This document shows, one piece after another, positions 24,187 to 31,065 of a stretch of 64,000 nucleotides of DNA. Origin of the DNA: DASQFQ01 sp963811595 (GTDB lineage: Bacteria; Actinomycetota; Thermoleophilia; Solirubrobacterales; Solirubrobacteraceae); contig CAWERW010000002.1 in NCBI GenBank assembly GCA_963811595.1, positions 454,444-518,443 on the forward strand, written 5' to 3'. The position numbers were made by a program, and so were the translations under genes. The first letter of the stretch is position 1. The number at the start of each line of letters is the position of its first letter. The notes below the pieces were generated by a model. It saw only the letters and a list, made by a program, of their open reading frames with translations. It was not told the DNA's origin and made no database searches.

Positions 24187-24558
24187 ATGGAGGCAGCAAC
24201 GGCGACAGCGCCTGCGCCGCAGCACATGCGCGCGCTGCAGCAGGCCAATCGCGTCCGCCTGGCCAGGGCGGAACTGAAGCGGCAGGTCACGGACGGGGAG
24301 ACGACGGTTGCCGAGGTCGTGCTCGAGTGCCCATGGGAGGCCGAGAGCATGGCCATCGCCGATCTGCTGATGAGCCAGCACCGCTGGGGCCGCACGCGCT
24401 GCCGGCGGTTCCTGGCCTCGATCCCGATGTCCGAGACCAAGACCGTTGGATCGATGACCGAGCGCCAGCGGCGCGCTCTTGCGGCGCGACTGCGCGGCGA
24501 CGTCGCCGATGTGAACGTGGACCCGTTCTCCGTCGCCGACTGGGCCGCTCGCAACTGA
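24187..24558 (+). CDS. Actinobacterial integration-host-factor-like H2TH DNA-binding protein
   Basis: 123 aa from ATG 24187, with GGGGAGG eight bases upstream. Segment ALQQANRVRLARAELKRQV followed by GETTVAEVVLECPWEAESMAIADLL and then an H2TH-like module (SQHRWGRTRCRRFLASIPM) matches the mIHF architecture: basic N-terminal helix, then a helix-2-turn-helix that binds DNA non-specifically. mIHF supports nucleoid structure, and phage integration in mycobacteria. Its tail (TKTVGSMTERQRRALAARLRG) is longer than the M. tuberculosis core. Confidence 0.82.
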   Translation: MEAATATAPAPQHMRALQQANRVRLARAELKRQVTDGETTVAEVVLECPWEAESMAIADLLMSQHRWGRTRCRRFLASIPMSETKTVGSMTERQRRALAARLRGDVADVNVDPFSVADWAARN

Positions 24559-24573
24559 GACGAGCTCCGATCG

Positions 24574-25017
24574 CTACCCGCGGGGGCCGGCGGCGAAGCC
24601 CGGCCCCCGTGTGGCGATCTCCACGACGTGGCCGTCGGGGTCGTGCAGGTACAGGGACCTGAACGCGCCACGGTCGTAGAGATCCGTGCACTCGACGTCG
24701 CGCCCGCGCAGGTAGTCGCGCCAGGCCTCGAGCTCCTCGGCGGAGTCCACCACCAGCGCGAAGTGGTGCGTGGAGCCGACGCCGGTCACGCCCTTGGGCA
24801 GCTGCGGGTACTCCATGAAGGAGAGCAGCGCCCCGGCCTGCCCGTCGACCGCGCCGAACCAGACGTGGCGGCTGCCGGGGTCGTCGTCGCTGGGGCCGTC
24901 CTGGACGATCGCGAGGCCCATGACGTCGCGGTAGAACGCGATCGTCGCCTCGAGGTCGCTCGAGATCGCCGTGATGTGGTGCAACCCGCGCAACTGCATG
25001 CGCCGCTCGTCGTTCAT
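24574..25017 (-). CDS. VOC-family (glyoxalase/bleomycin-resistance) protein
   Basis: 147 aa from ATG 25017; TAGGCT lies 8 nt upstream. Two beta-alpha-beta-beta-beta modules: GLHHITAISSDLEATIAFYRDVMG with the first metal His, and THHFALVVDSAEELEAWRDYL with the second; the metal Glu is in DPDGHVVEIATRGPG. Resembles ring-cleavage or linoleoyl-type dioxygenase-like VOC proteins; substrate unknown. Confidence 0.85.
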   Translation of the reverse strand: MNDERRMQLRGLHHITAISSDLEATIAFYRDVMGLAIVQDGPSDDDPGSRHVWFGAVDGQAGALLSFMEYPQLPKGVTGVGSTHHFALVVDSAEELEAWRDYLRGRDVECTDLYDRGAFRSLYLHDPDGHVVEIATRGPGFAAGPRG

Positions 25018-25025
25018 CGCGCGGC

Positions 25026-25031
25026 AGCCTA
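25026..25031 (-). promoter_or_regulatory. Probable -10 (TAGGCT), leaderless, of VOC gene
   Basis: TAGGCT on the minus strand, 8 nt before ATG 25017. Confidence 0.45.
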
Positions 25032-25035
25032 GTTG

Positions 25036-25500
25036 TCAGCGGAACGTCAGGCCGCCCGAGCGGCGCCGGAAGACGGTGCGGAACGCCCACAGCGCGCCCG
25101 CGAAGACGGCGAGCGCGACCCCGACGACGGCGATCCAGGGCGCCCCCGCGAAGTACAGCGCGCCCGCCGCGAGCACCGCGGGCAGGCCCGCCAGCACGCT
25201 CGAGTGCGAGCGGTAGCCGTTGAAGTGCTCGCGCGCGGCGGTGTCGAGCCCGCCGAGCGACGCGAGCACGAGCCCGCACAGCAGCGCGACGCGGCCTCCG
25301 TCGGTGTCGAGGCCGGTGACGAAGCCGGTGATGAGCAGGCCGATCCCGACGAGCACGCACAGCTCGACGAGCGGGAACGGGTGCCACGGCGCCTTCGGGC
25401 GCTCGTCGTCGAGCCGCGCGGGACTGAGCGCCGGCGGCGGTGTCGCGGCGGCGGTCGGCGGCGGTGACGCGGCGCGGCGTGCGCGGCTGCGGCGGCCCAT
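25036..25500 (-). CDS. Four-TM membrane protein
   Basis: 154 aa. Basic N-terminus and Pro/Ala-rich stretch (1-40), then TM segments around VELCVLVGIGLLITGFV, VALLCGLVLASLGGL, LPAVLAAGALYFAG and AVVGVALAVFAGALWAF, ending basic. 13 bp downstream of the coiled-coil protein gene on the same strand, so probably cotranscribed. Family not recognised. Confidence 0.7.
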   Translation of the reverse strand: MGRRSRARRAASPPPTAAATPPPALSPARLDDERPKAPWHPFPLVELCVLVGIGLLITGFVTGLDTDGGRVALLCGLVLASLGGLDTAAREHFNGYRSHSSVLAGLPAVLAAGALYFAGAPWIAVVGVALAVFAGALWAFRTVFRRRSGGLTFR

Positions 25501-25513
25501 CAGAGCGAGGATG

Positions 25514-25990
25514 TCAGGTGGCTAACGGGCAGCCCGAGGAGATCTTGACGTGCCACCAGCCGGCCAGCATGCCGACGATGCCCAGGCGCGGGACGACGTG
25601 CCAGTTCTTGCAGCCCGGCTCGCCGATGTCGGCGTTCGAGACCCGGACCCACTTGTAGGCGCCCGGGTCGAGCAGCATGCGCTCGATCAGCAGCCGCCGC
25701 TCGGCCTGGCGCTCGCCCTGGCGGACGGCGTCCGCGCGCGCCGCGGCGACGCGGTCGGCGAGGTCGTCGCGGATCCGCTCGAGCTCCCCGAGCGACAGCA
25801 GGCGCGGGCCGCGGGACGGCACGCCGGCGCTGCCGGCCGGCAGGTGCGGGTACGCGGCGAGCACCGCGGAGGCGAGGTCCCGCTCGAGGCGGGAGATCTG
25901 CGCGCGCAGCGTGCGGCGGGCGGCGCGCTCGTCGACCTCATGCGTGAGCGGGGTGGTTGCCGACCCCGCGAGCGACTCCAGGTACACCAT
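25514..25990 (-). CDS. Coiled-coil protein, unknown function
   Basis: 158 aa. A perfect Shine-Dalgarno AAGGAGGT sits 5 nt upstream of ATG 25990. Residues 20-110 are charged helices with heptad character (RRTLRAQISRLERDLASAV and SLGELERIRDDLADRVAAA); the C-terminal third is compact with two cysteines (GEPGCKNWHV and SSGCPLAT) and aromatic-rich GMLAGWWHVKIS. First gene of a two-gene unit with the membrane protein at 25036-25500. Confidence 0.75.
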   Translation of the reverse strand: MVYLESLAGSATTPLTHEVDERAARRTLRAQISRLERDLASAVLAAYPHLPAGSAGVPSRGPRLLSLGELERIRDDLADRVAAARADAVRQGERQAERRLLIERMLLDPGAYKWVRVSNADIGEPGCKNWHVVPRLGIVGMLAGWWHVKISSGCPLAT

Positions 25991-26031
25991 GCTGCACCTC
26001 CTTGCGGTGCGGCCAATGTACCACCGGGCTC

Positions 26032-26037
26032 TATCCT
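26032..26037 (+). promoter_or_regulatory. Probable -10 (TATCCT)
   Basis: TATCCT, 12 nt before ATG 26050; implies a leader of ~5 nt. Confidence 0.4.
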
Positions 26038-26049
26038 CGAACGCCGCTG

Positions 26050-26523
26050 ATGGCGCGCAACGATCCCACGGACACGGGTGGCCTGTTCATCGGGCGGCGG
26101 CCGGGCACCGCGCGCGTCCACTACGCCGGCGACCCGGACCCCGGCAGCGCGCGGCGGCGGCGCATCGACCGCGCCCTGGCCGCCTTCATCCTCGTCGTCG
26201 AGACGCTCGTCTGCCTGACGCTGTGGGGCCCGCAGCCGGTCGCGTGGCTGTGGGTGGGCTCGCAGGTCGACTACCACTCCGGCTCGGTGACCCTGGGAAT
26301 CGCGGTCGCGTTCGCCGGGATGATCGCCTCGCTGATGCTCACGCTGATGCTCGCCGTGCGGCTCGACGCGATCTGGAAGGTCGTGCGGCGCGCGAGCGGC
26401 ATCGACCAGCGCGAGGGCGCGCTGCCCCGGATCTTCGCGGTCACGGCGATCGTCGCCGGGCTCGCGTTCGGCTTCTGGTTCCTGATCCTTGAAGGGCCCG
26501 CGCCGTCGCTGGCGCCGCAGTGA
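26050..26523 (+). CDS. Three-TM membrane protein upstream of aminotransferase
   Basis: 157 aa from ATG 26050. Polar N-terminus (FIGRRPGTARVHY), then three hydrophobic segments: ALAAFILVVETLVCLTLW, SVTLGIAVAFAGMIASLMLTLMLAV, and IFAVTAIVAGLAFGFWFLIL. Overlaps the following aminotransferase start (GTGA, 26520-26523). Function unknown. Confidence 0.75.
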   Translation: MARNDPTDTGGLFIGRRPGTARVHYAGDPDPGSARRRRIDRALAAFILVVETLVCLTLWGPQPVAWLWVGSQVDYHSGSVTLGIAVAFAGMIASLMLTLMLAVRLDAIWKVVRRASGIDQREGALPRIFAVTAIVAGLAFGFWFLILEGPAPSLAPQ

Positions 26524-27602
26524 GGCGCCTCTTCGACCGCTACCGGCAGTACCAGGCGCTCCCGCCCGAGGAGGTGTCGCGCGAGCTGCGCGAGCGCCGC
26601 GACGAGGAGCGGGCGCGCGAGCTCGTGTTCGTGCCCGAGCTCGACCTCGCCCGCACGGCGTGGCACGAGCCGCCGCACCCGGAGGCCGTCAACGCGGCCA
26701 CGTTCGCGCTGCGGCGGCGCATGAACGCCTACCCCGACCCCGCCGCGACCGAGGTGCGCGAGCTCGCGGCCGAGCGCCACGGTCTGCCGCGCGACCGGGT
26801 CGCGGTCGGCCACGGCGCGGCCGAGCTGCTGATGGACGCGTGCGCGCAGCTCGTCGCGGGCGGCGGCGAGCTGCTCGTGGCGTGGCCGGGCTGGCACCCG
26901 CTGCCCGATCTCGCGCGGCACGCCGGCGGCCGCCCGGTGCCGGTCCCGCTCGACTCGCTCGCCGGCCGCGCCGGCGCGGACACGCGCGCGGTCGCGCTCT
27001 CGAGCCCCAACGACCCGACCGGCGCCCTGGTCTCCCGCGACGCGGTGCGCGCGCTGTGCGAGCGCGTCGGCGAGCGCGTCTGGGTGCTGCTCGACGAGGC
27101 GCTCGCCGACTTCCTCGAGCCGGGCGAGGACAGCGCGAGCCTCGTCGCCGAGCTGCCCAACCTGCTGGTGTTCCGCACGTTCGCCAAGGCCCACGCGATG
27201 GCCGGCTTCCGGATCGGCTACGTGCTCACCCCGAGCGCCGAGCTCGCCGACCGCCTGACCCCCTCGTTCTCGGTCAACGCGCCCGCCCAGGCCGCGGCGG
27301 CATGGGCGCTCGAGCTCGGCGACAGCGTGCTCGCCCGCCGGCGCGCGGCGGCGCGGCGCGAGCGCGAGCGGCTCGCCCGCGCGCTGCGCGGCACGTCGCT
27401 GACGTTCGAGCCGAGCTCCGCCCCGTTCGTGTGGCTCTCCTCCGAGCGCCACGATGGGCAGGCGATCGCCGACCACCTGCAGGTCCGCCGCATCGCGGTC
27501 GCGTCCGGCGAGCGCTGGGGCGACGAGCGCCACGTGCGGATCACGCTGCGCGACGCCGCGGCCACCGACCGCCTGATCGCCGCCTTGCGAGAATTGGGCT
27601 GA
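26520..27602 (+). CDS. Class I/II PLP aminotransferase (HisC-like)
   Basis: 360 aa from GTG 26520. Fold-type I: SSPNDPTGAL (161-170) with Asn164, DEALADF with Asp192, Schiff-base Lys223 in FRTFAKAHAMAGFRIGY, and phosphate-binding Arg231. Histidinol-phosphate aminotransferase is the nearest named family, but no his genes are nearby and the N-terminal 40 residues are atypically charged (VSRELRERRDEERARE), so another amino acid substrate is possible. Confidence 0.85.
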   Translation: MRRLFDRYRQYQALPPEEVSRELRERRDEERARELVFVPELDLARTAWHEPPHPEAVNAATFALRRRMNAYPDPAATEVRELAAERHGLPRDRVAVGHGAAELLMDACAQLVAGGGELLVAWPGWHPLPDLARHAGGRPVPVPLDSLAGRAGADTRAVALSSPNDPTGALVSRDAVRALCERVGERVWVLLDEALADFLEPGEDSASLVAELPNLLVFRTFAKAHAMAGFRIGYVLTPSAELADRLTPSFSVNAPAQAAAAWALELGDSVLARRRAAARRERERLARALRGTSLTFEPSSAPFVWLSSERHDGQAIADHLQVRRIAVASGERWGDERHVRITLRDAAATDRLIAALRELG

Positions 27603-27655
27603 TGGCCGCACGGGCCACAGACCCCTGGACGCCACCCTGCGAGGATTTGAGCTAG

Positions 27656-28231
27656 GTGGCCCGCACCTACGACGAGATCGACGACCACATGCGCGAGTGG
27701 ATCGCGCGGCAGCCGATGTTCTTCGTCGGCAGCGCGCCGCTCGACGCCGACGGGCACATCAACATCTCGCCGAAGGGCCCGGGCGGCACGCTGCGCGTGC
27801 TCGGGCCGCACAGCGTCGCCTACCTCGACTACGTCGGCAGCGGCGCGGAGACGATCGCCCACGTGCGCGAGAACGGGCGCGTCGTGGTCATGTTCTGCGC
27901 GTTCGAGGGGCCGCCGCGGATCGTCCGCCTGCACGGGCGCGCGGACATCGTCCTGCCCGCCGACGAGCGCTTCGGCGCGCTGCTCGAGGAGGCGGGCTTC
28001 GAGGAGCCGACGCTGCCCGAGGGCCGGCGCGCGATCGTCGTCGTCGACGTCGCCCGGATCGGCTCGTCGTGCGGCTACGGCGTGCCGCTGATGGAGTACT
28101 CCGGCGAGCGCCCGCACATGGACGCGTCGACCCGCAAGCGCGTGCGCACCCACGGCTCGGACGCCTACGTCAGCTACCAGGCGGAGCACAACGCGCAGAG
28201 CATCGACGGCCTCCCCGCCGTACCGCGCTGA
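27656..28231 (+). CDS. Pyridoxamine 5'-phosphate oxidase-family protein
   Basis: 191 aa from GTG 27656 (weak GAGGAT upstream). Split-barrel signature ARQPMFFVGSAPLDADGHI, NISPKGPGG, then VAYLDYVGSGAETIAHVREN and VVMFCAFEGPPRIVRLHGRAD. The 'ISPKG...YLDY.GSG.ET..H..EN' pattern belongs to a PNPOx-like group whose cofactor (FMN/F420) and substrate are undefined. Confidence 0.85.
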   Translation: MARTYDEIDDHMREWIARQPMFFVGSAPLDADGHINISPKGPGGTLRVLGPHSVAYLDYVGSGAETIAHVRENGRVVVMFCAFEGPPRIVRLHGRADIVLPADERFGALLEEAGFEEPTLPEGRRAIVVVDVARIGSSCGYGVPLMEYSGERPHMDASTRKRVRTHGSDAYVSYQAEHNAQSIDGLPAVPR

Positions 28232-28270
28232 GCGCTCAAACATTTCCCCGTTGTTGACGATGTTCACCGG

Positions 28271-30289
28271 GTGGTGCTGCGCCGCCCGCGTCCTCATCCT
28301 GCCCGCCTGACCCTCGCGTTCGCCGCGCTGCTCGTCGGCGTGCTCGTCCTGCACTACGCCGGCGTCGGCCCGGAGTGGCCGCCGTTCGCCGAGCACCTCT
28401 ACGAGCTGGTCGAGGTGATCGCCGCCGGGTGCTGCCTGTGGCGCGCCTTCACGCACCCGGCCGAGCGCCTCGCGTGGCTGGCGATCGGCCTCGGCATGGT
28501 CAGCTTCGTCGCGGCCGAGTTCTACTACACGGTCTTCCTCCAGAACCGCGACGTGATCCCCTACCCGTCGCTGGCCGACGCGCTCTACCTCGGCCTCTAC
28601 CCGGGCGTCTACGTGGGGCTGCTGCTGCTCGCGCGCTCCCGCGCCGGGCGGCTGCCGTGGATGCTCTGGGTCGACTTCGTGATCGTCGCGCTGGGCTTCA
28701 GCGCGGTCGCCTCCGCGCTCGTCTACGGCCGGGTGGTCGACGACACCGGCGGCGACCCGCTCCTGGTCGCCACCAACCTCGCCTACCCGGTCGCCGACGC
28801 ACTGCTGCTGGGCCTGATCGCCGGTCTCCTCGGCGTGTTCGGCATGCGCGCGTGGCGCGCGTGGTCGTTCGCGATCGCCGGCTTCGCCCTGCTCGCCGTC
28901 GCCGACACGATCTACCTCTATGGAACCGCTACCGGCAGCTACGAGGTCGGCGGCGTGCTCGACGCCGCGTGGCCGGCCGGGATGGTGCTCGTCGGCGCAG
29001 CGGCCTGGCAGACGCCGGGGCGGCTCGACGGCAGCGTGCTGCGCGACCGCGGCTTCCTCCCCGTCCCGGTCGCCGCCGGCCTGTCCGCGACCGGGCTGCT
29101 GCTGCTCGACCACTACCACCGCCTCGACGAGGTCGCCGTGTGGGCCGCCGGCGGCTGCGTGCTCGCCGTCGTCGTGCGCCTCGGCGGCACGTTCCGCGAC
29201 AACGGCCGGATGCTGCGCGCCAGCCGCCGCGAGGCGGCGACCGACGCGCTCACCGGGCTCGGCAACCGGCGCGCGCTGATCGCCGAGCTCGAGAGCCGGC
29301 TGGCGGTCTCGGCGCCCGAGCCGGTCGTGCTCGCGCTGTTCGACCTCGACGGCTTCAAGGCCTACAACGACCACTTCGGCCACCCCGCCGGCGACCTGCT
29401 GCTGCAGCGCCTCGGCTCCAGCCTCGCCGAGGTCGGCAGCACCGGCCGCGCGTTCCGCATGGGCGGCGACGAGTTCTGCGTCCTCTTCCCCGCCAACCAC
29501 AGCGCCGACCTCGTCGGGCGCGCGCGCCAGGCGCTCTCCGAGGAGGGCGAGGGCTTCGCGGTGACCGCCTCGGCGGGCACCGTGGCGCTGCCCAGCGAGG
29601 CGCGCACGGTCTCGGACGCGCTGTCGATCGCCGACCGCCGCATGTACGCGCACAAGCGCGGCGGGCGCACCTCGGCCAGCAACCAGGCCAAGGACGTGCT
29701 GCTGCGCGCCGTGCAGGAGCGCAACCCGCACCTCGGCACGCACGGCGGCGAGGTCGCCGAGCTGGCCGAGCTGACCGCGAAGCGCCTCGACCTCGAGCCC
29801 GACGTCGTGCGCGCGATCCGCCAGGGCGCCGAGCTGCACGACATCGGCAAGCTCGCGATCCCCGACTCGATCCTCACCAAGGCCGGGCCGCTCGACGACG
29901 ACGAGTGGGCGTTCATGCACCGCCACACGCTCATCGGCGAGCGCATCCTCGCGACGGCGCCCGCGCTGCTCGACGTCGCGCCGCTGGTCCGCTCGAGCCA
30001 CGAGCGCTGGGACGGCGCGGGCTACCCCGACGGCCTCGCCGGCGAGGAGATCCCGCTCGGCGCGCGCGTGATCGGCGTCTGCGACGCCTGGGACGCGATG
30101 GTCACCGACCGCCCCTACCGGCGCGCGCTGCCGCGCGAGGAGGCGCTCGCCGAGCTCGACCGCTGCGCGGGCACCCAGTTCGACCCGTCGGTCGTCGAGG
30201 CGTTCCGCGCGGTCGTCGAGCAGCCGCGGGCGCGGCACCTGCGCGCGGTCCCGAGCGCCGTAGCGGCCGGCGCGCAGCAGCCGGCTTGA
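28271..30289 (+). CDS. Membrane GGDEF + HD-GYP bifunctional c-di-GMP protein
   Basis: 672 aa from GTG 28271. About 9 N-terminal TM helices (residues 10-300), then a diguanylate cyclase domain (TDALTGLGNRRAL ~325; ALFDLDGFKAYNDHFG; active site GGDEF ~398), then an HD-GYP phosphodiesterase (ELHDIGKLAIPD ~522; SHERWDGAGYPDG). Makes and/or degrades c-di-GMP at the membrane. No RxxD inhibitory site precedes GGDEF, and the first His of the HD-GYP 'HHE' is Ser, so one activity may be weakened. Confidence 0.9.
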   Translation: MVLRRPRPHPARLTLAFAALLVGVLVLHYAGVGPEWPPFAEHLYELVEVIAAGCCLWRAFTHPAERLAWLAIGLGMVSFVAAEFYYTVFLQNRDVIPYPSLADALYLGLYPGVYVGLLLLARSRAGRLPWMLWVDFVIVALGFSAVASALVYGRVVDDTGGDPLLVATNLAYPVADALLLGLIAGLLGVFGMRAWRAWSFAIAGFALLAVADTIYLYGTATGSYEVGGVLDAAWPAGMVLVGAAAWQTPGRLDGSVLRDRGFLPVPVAAGLSATGLLLLDHYHRLDEVAVWAAGGCVLAVVVRLGGTFRDNGRMLRASRREAATDALTGLGNRRALIAELESRLAVSAPEPVVLALFDLDGFKAYNDHFGHPAGDLLLQRLGSSLAEVGSTGRAFRMGGDEFCVLFPANHSADLVGRARQALSEEGEGFAVTASAGTVALPSEARTVSDALSIADRRMYAHKRGGRTSASNQAKDVLLRAVQERNPHLGTHGGEVAELAELTAKRLDLEPDVVRAIRQGAELHDIGKLAIPDSILTKAGPLDDDEWAFMHRHTLIGERILATAPALLDVAPLVRSSHERWDGAGYPDGLAGEEIPLGARVIGVCDAWDAMVTDRPYRRALPREEALAELDRCAGTQFDPSVVEAFRAVVEQPRARHLRAVPSAVAAGAQQPA

Positions 30290-30292
30290 CGC

Positions 30293-30298
30293 TACCCT
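30293..30298 (+). promoter_or_regulatory. Probable -10 (TACCCT), leaderless
   Basis: TACCCT ends 7 nt before GTG 30306. Confidence 0.45.
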
Positions 30299-30305
30299 CC
30301 GCGAG

Positions 30306-31055
30306 GTGGGAGCGCGCGGGGGGATCTTCACGTTCATGGTGGTCGCCGCGGTCGTGGTGCCGGCGATCGCCCAGGGCCAGGCGCAGGACGTGTGCGTCAC
30401 CCACCCGGCGCCGCAGGACGGCAGCGTGGTCTGCGTGCGCCAGAACGCGCACACCGTCGACGTCTGCGACCGCAAGGACGACGGGCACCGCGCCTACGCG
30501 CGCGTGGTCACGCGCGGGACCTACCCCGCCTACCGCTCGCCCTACTACGACGCCAACAACCACAACAAGGGCTGCTCGAACCTGAACTTCGGCTCGCAGG
30601 TCGTGAGCGTCGCGGTGTGCGTGCAGACCAAGGGCTGCAGCGCGATGAAGTCGACGGGCGTGCCGCCGCCGGACAACACGACACCGGTCCCCACCCCGGC
30701 GCCGACGCCGGCGCCGACCCCGCCGCCTCCGCCTCCGCCGCCGCCGTCGAGCAACGGGGTCTCGCTCGGCGTCGGCCTCGACTGCGCGCCGCGCGGCCGC
30801 CGCATGCCGGTGTCGCTGTCGGTCCGCAAGCGCAAGGGGCGCGCGAAGCCGCGCGTCAACCGCGTCGTCTTCTACTACCGCAAGAAGGGCCGCGTGGTCG
30901 CCCGCAGCGATCGCCGGCGACCGTACAAGCGGACGCTGATGATCCACCTCTCCCCCGGGCCGCACCACGTCTACGCGCGCGTCTACTACCGGCGCCCGGG
31001 CAGCAAGAAGCTCCGCAAGGAGACCGTGAAGCGCCGCTTCACCGTCTGCGCGTAG
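30306..31055 (+). CDS. Secreted protein with proline-rich hinge
   Basis: 249 aa from GTG 30306. Signal peptide (FTFMVVAAVVVPAIAQGQA). Domain 1 (~25-115) has several cysteines (VCVTHP, VCVRQN, VCDRKD, GCSNLN, VCVQTKGC), probably disulphide-bonded. A Pro/Thr/Ala hinge (TPAPTPAPTPPPPPPPP) follows, then a basic beta-rich domain ending RRFTVCA. Exported, possibly wall-associated; unknown family. Confidence 0.7.
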   Translation: MGARGGIFTFMVVAAVVVPAIAQGQAQDVCVTHPAPQDGSVVCVRQNAHTVDVCDRKDDGHRAYARVVTRGTYPAYRSPYYDANNHNKGCSNLNFGSQVVSVAVCVQTKGCSAMKSTGVPPPDNTTPVPTPAPTPAPTPPPPPPPPPSSNGVSLGVGLDCAPRGRRMPVSLSVRKRKGRAKPRVNRVVFYYRKKGRVVARSDRRRPYKRTLMIHLSPGPHHVYARVYYRRPGSKKLRKETVKRRFTVCA

Positions 31056-31058
31056 CGT
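31053..31058 (+). promoter_or_regulatory. Probable -10 (TAGCGT), leaderless, of ligA; uses upstream TAG stop
   Basis: TAGCGT ends 7 nt before GTG 31066. Its TAG is the stop codon of the preceding gene. Confidence 0.5.
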
Positions 31059-31065
31059 TCACGGT

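Noticed and set aside
27218..30475. Very long open minus-strand frame (over 1000 codons)
   Set aside because: Composition is Arg/Gly/Ala/Glu repeats typical of the antisense of high-GC genes; it covers aminotransferase and GGDEF genes with clear domains.
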